Shown here: positions 58,255 to 64,000 of the stretch, in pieces
Layout: each line of letters begins with the position of its first letter
How positions within the stretch are numbered: position 1 is the first letter of the stretch
Origin: a virus
DNA length: 64,000 nt
IMG/VR virus record: IMGVR_UViG_3300033273_000282
Coordinates: 1 to 64,000 of that record
Strand: one strand, 5' to 3'
Made by a program: the position numbers and the translations under genes
Notes under the pieces: model-generated
What the model was told of the DNA's origin: nothing
The model's database searches: none
Seen by the model: only the letters and a program-made list of their open reading frames with translations

Positions 58255-59316
58255 ATGGCTTCTTCAACTCTTTCGCCGCCCATTTCACAGCGAGGTTGGT
58301 TCGATGTCCTGGATGACTGGCTTAAACGAGACCGCTTTGTATTTGTGGGCTGGTCTGGACTATTACTTTTTCCCACTGCTTATCTGGCAATTGGTGGCTG
58401 GCTTACTGGCACGACGTTTGTTACAAGCTGGTACACCCACGGGCTTGCGTCTTCTTACCTTGAGGGCGCTAATTTTCTCACGGCAGCAGTGTCAACTCCT
58501 GCTGACGCTATGGGTCATTCTCTTCTTCTACTTTGGGGTCCTGAGTCTCAGGGAGACATTATCAGGTGGTTCCAACTGGGAGGACTCTGGAATTTTGTGG
58601 CGCTCCACGGAGCCTTTGCTCTCATAGGATTTATGCTTCGGCAGTTTGAGATTAGTCGTTTAGTAGGTATTCGTCCGTACAATGCTATCGCTTTTTCAGG
58701 TCCGATTGCTGTCTTTACTTCTGTTTTTCTAATTTACCCTCTCGGACAATCCAGTTGGTTCTTTGCGCCGTCGTTTGGTGTTGCAGCGATATTTAGGTTC
58801 CTCCTATTCCTACAGGGCTTCCACAACTGGACGCTCAACCCGTTTCATATGATGGGTGTAGCAGGTATCCTTGGAGGAGCCTTGCTTTCTGCGATCCATG
58901 GTGTTACAGTAGAGAATACTTTGTATGAAGACGGTGAGCAAGCAAACACGTTCAAAGCATTCGACACAACTCAAGAAGAAGAAACTTATTCAATGGTTAC
59001 GGCTAATCGTTTTTGGTCGCAGATTTTCGGTATTGCGTTTAGCAATAAGCGTTGGTTGCATTTTTTCATGTTGTTTGTTCCTGTTATGGGTCTCTGGACA
59101 TCTTCAATCGGGATCATCGGTCTTGCACTCAACCTTCGTGCATACGATTTTGTAAGTCAGGAGATTAGAGCGGCAGAGGATCCTGAGTTTGAGACGTTCT
59201 ACACCAAGAACATTCTATTGAATGAAGGTCTACGTGCTTGGATGGCACCAGTCGATCAGCCACATGAGAACTTCGTCTTCCCAGAAGAAGTGTTGCCAAG
59301 GGGCAACGCTCTGTGA
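58255..59316 (+). CDS. psbD: photosystem II D2 protein
   Basis: 353 residues, the usual D2 length, from the ATG at 58255 with GGAGG five bases upstream; the open frame begins earlier at a [43 protein letters not shown] and the C-terminal [12 protein letters not shown] are unmistakable D2. Five membrane spans; binds P680 chlorophylls, pheophytin, QA and the non-haem iron with D1. No psbA lies in the window. A perfect terminator follows at once, so psbD is an isolated transcription unit. Host-derived auxiliary gene. Confidence 0.98.
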   Translation: MASSTLSPPISQRGWFDVLDDWLKRDRFVFVGWSGLLLFPTAYLAIGGWLTGTTFVTSWYTHGLASSYLEGANFLTAAVSTPADAMGHSLLLLWGPESQGDIIRWFQLGGLWNFVALHGAFALIGFMLRQFEISRLVGIRPYNAIAFSGPIAVFTSVFLIYPLGQSSWFFAPSFGVAAIFRFLLFLQGFHNWTLNPFHMMGVAGILGGALLSAIHGVTVENTLYEDGEQANTFKAFDTTQEEETYSMVTANRFWSQIFGIAFSNKRWLHFFMLFVPVMGLWTSSIGIIGLALNLRAYDFVSQEIRAAEDPEFETFYTKNILLNEGLRAWMAPVDQPHENFVFPEEVLPRGNAL

Positions 59317-59324
59317 TATACTAC

Positions 59325-59347
59325 GAGGGTCAAACGACCCTCTTTTT
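59325..59347 (+). terminator. Rho-independent terminator of psbD
   Basis: GAGGGTC (59325-59331), loop AAAC, GACCCTC (59336-59342) and TTTTT: a perfect 7-bp stem nine bases after the psbD stop. The ATG of the next gene is at 59349, immediately after the T-run. Confidence 0.9.
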
Positions 59348-59348
59348 A

Positions 59349-59573
59349 ATGGAAGAAGAAGTTAAGTGGATCGATGATGCCTTCCGAATGGAGAAGACAC
59401 GCATGGGTCTCTGGAAAAGCGTACTCAAGGAGGGAGAAAAAGATTTCATCTTTGGACTTGAGCATGACTCGGTAGTATCGATTAGCCGATGGCATCTGAA
59501 GTGCCTACAGGATGGTACACTTGATCAGCACACTAAGGTTGTCAACGATGGTAAAGTTGGTGGTAAGCTGTAG
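59349..59573 (+). CDS. small protein between psbD and cp12, unknown
   Basis: 74 residues from the ATG just after the terminator; a GTG at 59313 would start before it. Acidic, mostly helical (EEEVKWIDDAFRMEKTRMGL...), with FIFGLEHDSVVSISRWHLKC in the middle. Because its start lies directly after the terminator stem it can only be made by read-through or a promoter I do not see. No family recognised. It is followed by a 100-base gap with an AT-rich inverted repeat (GACTTTTT / AAAAAGTC) and a late motif. Confidence 0.6.
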   Translation: MEEEVKWIDDAFRMEKTRMGLWKSVLKEGEKDFIFGLEHDSVVSISRWHLKCLQDGTLDQHTKVVNDGKVGGKL

Positions 59574-59644
59574 GGAAAATGACTTTTTAGTTACAAAAAA
59601 GTCGAAAAAAAAATTCTGGCAATTTTTTTGCCCCCAGGGTTTTT

Positions 59645-59651
59645 CTAAATA
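59645..59651 (+). promoter_or_regulatory. late promoter motif CTAAATA before cp12
   Basis: TTTCTAAATATATC, 23 bases before the cp12 ATG, after an AT-rich gap with weak hairpins (GGCAA/TTGCC near 59615). Confidence 0.45.
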
Positions 59652-59674
59652 TATCTAACGTGTGAACTCCAGTC

Positions 59675-59887
59675 ATGGAAAACATCGAACAACACATTGA
59701 GAAGGACAAAGCGATTCTTCAAGATCCCACCCTCTCTCCACAGATGCGCCGACATACTGCTGAAGAGTTGAAAGAGCTTGAAGAATACGCAAAGCGTCAT
59801 CCAGACGATCATCATGATCCCACTCCATTGGAGTTGTATTGTGACACGCACCCTGGAGATCTGGAGTGTAGAGTATACGAAGACTGA
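59675..59887 (+). CDS. cp12: CP12, Calvin-cycle inhibitor
   Basis: 70 residues. The C-terminal ELYCDTHPGDLECRVYED has the paired Cys C56 and C65 eight residues apart and the ECRVY(D/E)D ending of CP12. The N-terminal Cys pair of host CP12 is absent; the helical middle (HTAEELKELEEYAKRHPDD) stands in for the AWDxVEEL region. CP12 ties up GAPDH and phosphoribulokinase. With zwf and gnd it would divert carbon to the pentose phosphate pathway. It ends on the start of the next gene (TGATGA). Confidence 0.88.
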   Translation: MENIEQHIEKDKAILQDPTLSPQMRRHTAEELKELEEYAKRHPDDHHDPTPLELYCDTHPGDLECRVYED

Positions 59888-60489
59888 TGAACTTTATTGG
59901 CATTTACGATGATTTCCTTACCAAAGAGGAATGTGAGATTGTTATCTCCTATTTTCATAAGAATAAAGAGAGACAAGAGGAGGGTCAGATTGGCTACGGG
60001 TTTGTGGATAAAGATCTAAAAGATTCAACAGATCTCTATTGCTTCTTTACTGACTCTCTATTCACCCACCAGATCCTCTACAAGGGCATTGAAACTGCCT
60101 TTAAGAAGTATGAGGAGGAACACCCCGCCTTCCAGTACACAGATCGTTTTCACCTGTGTGACGGGTTCAACATCCAAAAGTATGAGCCAGGGCAGGGATT
60201 CAAATTATGGCATCATGAGACTACCAACTTTGTAAACTATCCAAACCCCCAGACCACGAGAGCACTGGCATGGATGGTCAACTTGAACGATGTGCCCGAC
60301 GGAGGTACGATGTTCTTGGAGCAAGACTTTACAATGGAAGCAAAGACTGGTAGAGTGAGCATCTGGCCAGCAGCATGGACACATGTACATAAAGGTCAGG
60401 TTTCAGAACAGCACACTAAATACATCGCAACAGGTTGGTTTAATTATGACATCCCCAACTATGAACAAGACGTTCGTGATTTACAGTAA
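59887..60489 (+). CDS. 2OG-Fe(II) oxygenase, prolyl-4-hydroxylase-like
   Basis: 200 residues. IYDDFLTKEECEIVISYFHK is a typical P4H start; FNIQKYEPGQGFKLWHHETT gives an H109-x-E111 in place of the more common HxD; RALAWMVNLNDVPDGGTMFL and WPAAWTHVHKGQ (H166 or H168) follow, then TKYIATGWF with the 2-oxoglutarate Lys. Fifth oxygenase in the window but away from the other four. Its 3' end overlaps glutaredoxin by 29 bases. Substrate unknown. Confidence 0.85.
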   Translation: MNFIGIYDDFLTKEECEIVISYFHKNKERQEEGQIGYGFVDKDLKDSTDLYCFFTDSLFTHQILYKGIETAFKKYEEEHPAFQYTDRFHLCDGFNIQKYEPGQGFKLWHHETTNFVNYPNPQTTRALAWMVNLNDVPDGGTMFLEQDFTMEAKTGRVSIWPAAWTHVHKGQVSEQHTKYIATGWFNYDIPNYEQDVRDLQ

Positions 60490-60703
60490 ACAAGGATGTC
60501 CTTTTTGTACGAAGATCGAAAAGGTCATGAAGTTGTCGGAACAGAAGCATGTAATCTACATGCTAGACAGAGACTTCACTAAAGAAGAATTCTATAATGA
60601 GTTTGGCTTTGGTTCTACCTTCCCTCAAGTTATCCTGGGTGAAGAAAAACTCGGTGGTTGTACAGACACCGTGGCATATTTGAAAGAGAACGGAATGATT
60701 TAA
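60461..60703 (+). CDS. nrdC: glutaredoxin
   Basis: 80 residues from the ATG at 60461. Thioredoxin-fold with active site C13-P-F-C16 (FVIYSKQGCPFCTKIEKVM), the cis-Pro TFPQVILGEEKLGG and TDTVAYLKENG at the end: a complete small glutaredoxin. Probably the reductant for ribonucleotide reductase (T4 nrdC analogue). Upstream in-frame starts would lie deep in the oxygenase gene. Ends TAATGG onto the next gene. The symbol follows T4 usage. Confidence 0.88.
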   Translation: MNKTFVIYSKQGCPFCTKIEKVMKLSEQKHVIYMLDRDFTKEEFYNEFGFGSTFPQVILGEEKLGGCTDTVAYLKENGMI

Positions 60704-61053
60704 TGGAAGAACTCTATTCGCTAGTTGAAGCATCGATAGACGTAGCGGTATTTCAGAAGAAGTTTATCTTTAATATGTACGGTTACCTCAAAGGTCAGGG
60801 TGCTAAACGGAAAGTAGCGACAGAGTTCTTGGATAGTCCCACTAGAGTCAACCTCCAGCAAACTATTGCTGATCTTGATACCTACATTAAAGGTGGGGAC
60901 AAGACCATTAAGGAGGGGTACTGTTTTCTGTCTAAGCCTGAAGCTCGGAAGATTAGAACTTATTTGATCAAGATTATTGAAGACGCTGAACGTTATGAGT
61001 ACGATCGAAGACCAGGCAGAAGGAAGAAATCTACCAAGATTCTCAATAAATAA
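60703..61053 (+). CDS. conserved-looking phage protein, unknown
   Basis: 116 residues from the ATG that overlaps the glutaredoxin stop. Helical; KKFIFNMYGYLKGQGAKRKV, EFLDSPTRVNLQQTIADLDT and a very basic tail (YEYDRRPGRRKKSTKILNK). Balanced composition and coupling support a real gene; I recall similar small proteins in cyanophages but no function. Confidence 0.6.
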   Translation: MEELYSLVEASIDVAVFQKKFIFNMYGYLKGQGAKRKVATEFLDSPTRVNLQQTIADLDTYIKGGDKTIKEGYCFLSKPEARKIRTYLIKIIEDAERYEYDRRPGRRKKSTKILNK

Positions 61054-61066
61054 AGGAATAGAGTTA

Positions 61067-61186
61067 ATGTTGCCAAGGGCGGCAAGGAGGGAAAAAAAGA
61101 GTCCAATAGACTTGGATGTCACTCTCCCCTTCTTTAAGTGGCGAGTACGTTTCAAGTTCTCGTTAGATGTAGTACGCCAGGAGTAA
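61067..61186 (+). CDS. small basic protein, unknown
   Basis: 39 residues from the ATG at 61067, which has AAGGAA upstream and an ATAAATA motif at 61046. An earlier ATG at 60995 would give 63 residues but overlaps the previous gene. MLPRAARREKKSPIDLDVTL then FFKWRVRFKFSLDVV; amphipathic strand-rich. No family recognised. Confidence 0.5.
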   Translation: MLPRAARREKKSPIDLDVTLPFFKWRVRFKFSLDVVRQE

Positions 61187-61187
61187 C

Positions 61188-61418
61188 ATGGAAACCAACG
61201 TAATCCTTTTCTTCTCCGCAGTGGCTATGATTGCCACGTTTATGATCGGAGGAATCATTGGTTGGACATACAGACAAGAAGTGTCCAAGCCCAAGCTCGT
61301 AGTCAATCATCCAGAAATGTTTGATGATGAAGGTCAATACATCAACGAGGAGTTGGTAGCAGTTCGTTTCATTGAACTGGACGACTCTTACTATGAGGTT
61401 GACGAAGATGACGAGTAA
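61188..61418 (+). CDS. single-pass membrane protein with acidic tail
   Basis: 76 residues. N-terminal span at about 5-27 (VILFFSAVAMIATFMIGGII), YRQ junction, then an acidic tail ending YYEVDEDDE. The architecture (short exterior, one span, acidic Tyr-rich end) parallels the 43-residue gene at 56754. Leader GGAGTAACATG. No family recognised. Confidence 0.65.
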   Translation: METNVILFFSAVAMIATFMIGGIIGWTYRQEVSKPKLVVNHPEMFDDEGQYINEELVAVRFIELDDSYYEVDEDDE

Positions 61419-61428
61419 CCTGTATAAT
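61399..61428 (+). promoter_or_regulatory. sigma-70-type promoter TTGACG-18-TATAAT
   Basis: TTGACG (61399-61404) and TATAAT (61423-61428), spacing 18, in the end of the membrane gene and 22 bases before the ATG at 61451. Probably drives the thyX-phoH run. Confidence 0.6.
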
Positions 61429-61450
61429 TATTACTAACGATACTTTTATC

Positions 61451-61903
61451 ATGGCTAAGAAACTGCCCGACAACGCCCTGCTCTCTGAGATTTTTCAGCA
61501 GGTGTCTTCTGCTAAAACAAAGGCAGAGAAGGTCAAACTTCTACGGGAGTACAATACGAACGGACTTCGCTCCGTTCTTATCATCAACTTTGATGAGTCC
61601 CTAAAGTTCCTTCTCCCTCCTGGTGAGGTACCTTACACTAAGAACGAAGCACCTGCTGGAACAGAGCATACACGTATCGATCATGAGTATCGTAAGTTCT
61701 ATCGCTTCTTCAAGGGTGGTGATGGTTCTTTGACCAGTATGCGACGTGAGCAACTGTTCATTCAGTTGCTTGAAGGACTACACCAAGACGAAGCAGAAGT
61801 GCTTATTATGGCTTGTAATAAAGATCTTCAATCGAAGTATCGTATTACCAAGCAGGTAGTTTCTGAAGCATTCCCTGCTATTGAGTGGGGGAATCGTGGA
61901 TGA
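61451..61903 (+). CDS. DUF6433-like conserved phage protein
   Basis: 150 residues. N-terminal helical block (LLSEIFQQVSSAKTKAEKVK, then YNTNGLRSVLIINFDESLKF), a central PPGEVPYTKNEAPAGTEHTR segment and C-terminal helices. It matches a family common in T4-like phages that I recall as DUF6433; its role is not established. Has its own promoter and overlaps the next gene by four bases. Confidence 0.65.
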   Translation: MAKKLPDNALLSEIFQQVSSAKTKAEKVKLLREYNTNGLRSVLIINFDESLKFLLPPGEVPYTKNEAPAGTEHTRIDHEYRKFYRFFKGGDGSLTSMRREQLFIQLLEGLHQDEAEVLIMACNKDLQSKYRITKQVVSEAFPAIEWGNRG

Positions 61904-62217
61904 TGTGGGACAGCAACAATGAGGTGGCAGAGAGGGAGGACAAATACTCCATTGCTTTGCTAGAACTCGACTGCCAACCCGACGCTGCTAAAAATCCTAA
62001 ACTCCCTAGAAATTCATACTTAGTAACCTACATGATCAACGGTGTCGTTCATTACGACATCGCTGTAGGTCTAAGGTCTAATATATTTGACTGCTACTAT
62101 GACAAACTCGGAAGAGGAGCTATTCGGGGGATCGTCTGGACCGATGGAAAAGTTGTCGCTAAGCTCTTTAACAAAAAAGAATATCTCAAAGAACATAGAG
62201 GAACTACTAAAACGTAA
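61900..62217 (+). CDS. small protein, unknown
   Basis: 105 residues from the ATG that overlaps the previous stop (or 104 from 61903). Strand-rich: YSIALLELDCQP, SYLVTYMINGVVHYDIAVGL, CYYDKLGRGAIRGIVWTDGK, ending basic. A small beta-barrel-like fold is possible. No family recognised. Confidence 0.6.
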   Translation: MMWDSNNEVAEREDKYSIALLELDCQPDAAKNPKLPRNSYLVTYMINGVVHYDIAVGLRSNIFDCYYDKLGRGAIRGIVWTDGKVVAKLFNKKEYLKEHRGTTKT

Positions 62218-62347
62218 AGACGATACGTTTAATTTCTCATCTGAAACTGAGGATCTCGAAGAACTAGCCGACGAGATCTTCGACGCACTTTATTACCACA
62301 CCCTGAAACAAAATGAAGACACGTCAAGCGATTCGCAAAGCACTTGA
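62144..62347 (+). CDS. small acidic helical protein, unknown
   Basis: 67 residues from 62144; an in-frame ATG at 62099 would add 15 residues but without a ribosome site. MEKLSLSSLTKKNISKNIEE, then LLKRKDDTFNFSSETEDLEE, then an acidic helix. Its first 74 bases overlap the previous gene in another frame. No family recognised. Confidence 0.5.
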   Translation: MEKLSLSSLTKKNISKNIEELLKRKDDTFNFSSETEDLEELADEIFDALYYHTLKQNEDTSSDSQST

Positions 62348-62483
62348 ACAGCCTTGGCTTTATGATGACAATGAGTTAGAATACATGAAGGCTAAGCTTA
62401 AAGAGCGTACCCTTAAGAGGAAGAAGGAACTCTGGGCACGCCGCTGTGGTCAAGGATTTAGTAATTATGAGTGCCCTGAATGA
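62313..62483 (+). CDS. small basic helical protein, unknown
   Basis: 56 residues, too short for most callers. MKTRQAIRKALEQPWLYDDN, then a very basic helix (YMKAKLKERTLKRKKELWAR) and RCGQGFSNYECPE with two cysteines. Overlaps the previous gene by 35 bases and thyX by four (ATGA). RNA or DNA contact is plausible. No family recognised. Confidence 0.55.
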   Translation: MKTRQAIRKALEQPWLYDDNELEYMKAKLKERTLKRKKELWARRCGQGFSNYECPE

Positions 62484-63169
62484 ACGTACGCCTTATCTCT
62501 GTAACCCCTGACGCTGAGAAAACGATGGGGTATGTTGCTCGTGTGAGTAACCCTGCTAACCAAGAGAATCCGAACGTCGCTGGTCTGCTGAAGTATTGTA
62601 TCAAGCACAACCACTGGTCTGTGTTCGAGCAATCCTTCATGACGTTGGAGATTGAGACGAATCGTGGTATCGCAGCTCAAATACTGCGCCACCGTTCGTT
62701 CACATATCAAGAGTTCTCTCAACGGTATGCTGATTCTTCCTTACTCTCGGAGAACATTCCTCTTCCAGAACTCCGTCGTCAGGACACCAAGAATCGTCAG
62801 AATTCCATTGACGATATTGATGATTGGACTCAGACGAGGTTCAACATGAAGATGACTAGACTCTTCACTCAATCCATGGATTTGTACAAAGAGATGTTGG
62901 ATGCTGGCATTGCTAAGGAGTGTGCCCGTTTTGTTTTACCTCTCGCTACTCCTACTCGCATCTATATGAGTGGCTCATGTCGCTCATGGATCCACTATAT
63001 AGATTTACGTTCCGCCCATGGAACTCAGAAGGAACACATGGAGATTGCTGAGGCTTGCCGACGTATCTTCATTTGTAAGTTTCCCACCGTCGCAGAAGCA
63101 CTCGGATGGTCTTGTCCTAATAATGACTGTGAATGTGATGATATCCAACCCGCACTAAGGATTGACTGA
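62480..63169 (+). CDS. thyX: flavin-dependent thymidylate synthase
   Basis: 229 residues. The ThyX signature RHRSFTYQEFSQRY (R70-H71-R72, S80, R82) is intact, and H43-N44-H45-W46-S47 and the C-terminal RSAHGTQKEHMEIA are present. Makes dTMP from dUMP using FAD and methylene-tetrahydrofolate, replacing ThyA. Fits the nucleotide supply served by the pentose-phosphate genes. The start overlaps the previous stop; ends TGATGG onto the next gene. Confidence 0.97.
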   Translation: MNVRLISVTPDAEKTMGYVARVSNPANQENPNVAGLLKYCIKHNHWSVFEQSFMTLEIETNRGIAAQILRHRSFTYQEFSQRYADSSLLSENIPLPELRRQDTKNRQNSIDDIDDWTQTRFNMKMTRLFTQSMDLYKEMLDAGIAKECARFVLPLATPTRIYMSGSCRSWIHYIDLRSAHGTQKEHMEIAEACRRIFICKFPTVAEALGWSCPNNDCECDDIQPALRID

Positions 63170-63408
63170 TGGCTTGTTATCCTGTAAAAAACTTGAAAAC
63201 GGGAGAGACCATGGAACTCTTCATGCCTCTCGCTGAGTATGAACAATGGAGAAAAGACAATCCCGACTGGGATAAGGACTGGGAAGCAGGGACAGCTGGT
63301 GCTGTCTCTGGTGTGGGGGATTACCAAGACAAACTCCCACAAGGTTTCAAAGACCGTCTGAACAACGTCAAAAAACACCACCCTTACGCTAAATTCGATA
63401 GAATCTAA
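63169..63408 (+). CDS. small FmdB-like phage protein
   Basis: 79 residues. CYPVKNLKTGETMELFMPLA followed by YEQWRKDNPDWDKDWEAGTA has the layout of small phage proteins related to FmdB regulators (Y-x-V-K-x-x-x-T-G-E then a DNPDW helix), although the zinc-ribbon cysteines are missing. C-terminal helix with KDRLNNVKKHHP. Overlaps the thyX stop by one base. Tentative family. Confidence 0.45.
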   Translation: MACYPVKNLKTGETMELFMPLAEYEQWRKDNPDWDKDWEAGTAGAVSGVGDYQDKLPQGFKDRLNNVKKHHPYAKFDRI

Positions 63409-63412
63409 GCCT

Positions 63413-64000
63413 ATGCCCGCAACCAAAAAGCAACCCTCAATGGTCGGACTCACCAAAAGACAGATGAAACGGAAACCAATCGGAACACAACACCTCATAG
63501 ACATTAAACCTATGACTCCTGCTCAGGAGAAGGTGTTTGAGGCTTATGCTCAGCAAAAGAATCTGTTCCTCTACGGGGCTGCTGGTACTGGTAAATCATT
63601 CGTGGCAATGTATCTCGCACTGAAGGAGATCCTTCAGGAGAACAGTCAGTACGAGAAACTATACATCGTTCGCTCTCTGGTTCCCACTCGTGAGATCGGC
63701 TTCCTCCCTGGTGATCATGAGGACAAGTCCAACTTGTATCAGATCCCATACAAGAACATGGTCAAATACATGTTCGAGATGCCTGATGACAGCTCCTTTG
63801 ACATGCTGTATCAGAACCTGAAGGGTCAAGATACTATCTCCTTCTGGTCTACATCATTCATTCGTGGCACTACTATTGACAATGCTATCGTTATTGTTGA
63901 TGAGTGTCAGAACCTCAACTTCCACGAGCTTGACTCCATCATCACCCGTCTTGGTGTCAACTCTAAGATTATTTTCGCAGGTGATATTGCTCAGACTGAT
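63413..64000 (+). CDS. phoH: PhoH-like ATPase (runs off the right edge)
   Basis: 196 codons are visible and the frame is open at the window end. Walker A GAAGTGKS (G55-S62), then YIVRSLVPTREIGFLPGD, and Walker B IVIVDECQN (D163-E164) followed by a GDIAQTD sensor are the PhoH family pattern. PhoH-like proteins are P-loop ATPases carried by most cyanophages; their role in infection is unsettled. Starts four bases after the previous stop. Truncation is from the window only. Confidence 0.92.
   Translation, partial: MPATKKQPSMVGLTKRQMKRKPIGTQHLIDIKPMTPAQEKVFEAYAQQKNLFLYGAAGTGKSFVAMYLALKEILQENSQYEKLYIVRSLVPTREIGFLPGDHEDKSNLYQIPYKNMVKYMFEMPDDSSFDMLYQNLKGQDTISFWSTSFIRGTTIDNAIVIVDECQNLNFHELDSIITRLGVNSKIIFAGDIAQTD

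Noticed and set aside
63413-64000. phoH as a truncated pseudogene
   Set aside because: The frame is open and intact to the window edge; the missing end is a window effect.

Overview
The window looks like part of a T4-like cyanophage (cyanomyovirus) genome, most likely of a marine picocyanobacterium. Three things support this. The T4 virion genes 25-6-7-8 and 13-14-15-16 appear in T4-like order. T4-type late promoter motifs (TATAAATA/CTAAATA) sit before the structural genes. A host-derived photosynthesis and carbon-metabolism island carries petE, PTOX, gnd, zwf, psbD and cp12. Every gene I can support is on the + strand, many with ATGA or TAATG overlaps. I found no tRNA, rRNA, CRISPR array or insertion sequence.

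Layout. 1-920: the tail of a gene, a possible small membrane ORF and a free-standing HNH endonuclease whose 3' end holds a cluster of DnaA-box-like nonamers, followed by a 244-base AT-rich gap. 1160-2760: very small, mostly acidic unknown genes ending at a strong terminator. 2900-5620: a run of small unknown genes; several of them are visibly G+C-rich and stand singly behind near-identical promoters (TATAAT or TACAAT preceded by a C-rich tract), with G/C hairpins between them. 5620-7333: AT-rich transition, a PAAR-like tail-tip candidate and small conserved genes. 7362-47747: virion genes for the baseplate wedge (gp25, gp6, a giant gp7-like protein, gp8), a DUF4815 protein, a gp10-like and a gp9-like protein, a 3787-residue fibre protein, an adhesin-like protein and a probable fibre chaperone. 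47773-50330: four 2-oxoglutarate/Fe(II) oxygenase genes and one coiled-coil gene. 50359-53531: neck proteins gp13 and gp14, tail terminator gp15 and small terminase gp16; gp17 is not in the window. 53531-54455: a virion-like protein and small genes. 54549-59887: the metabolic island. 59887-64000: a fifth oxygenase, glutaredoxin, small conserved genes, thyX, and phoH running off the end.

How it fits together. PTOX, plastocyanin and D2 would keep photosynthetic electron flow running in the infected cell. CP12 would restrain the Calvin cycle while Zwf and Gnd push carbon through the oxidative pentose phosphate pathway, giving NADPH and ribose for nucleotides. ThyX (dTMP) and glutaredoxin (reductant for ribonucleotide reductase) use that supply. 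The structural half is notable for size: seven genes between 9569 and 46412 fill almost 37 kb, swollen by repeated beta-rich modules, and it carries an RNA hairpin apparently built to silence read-through transcripts of one late gene.
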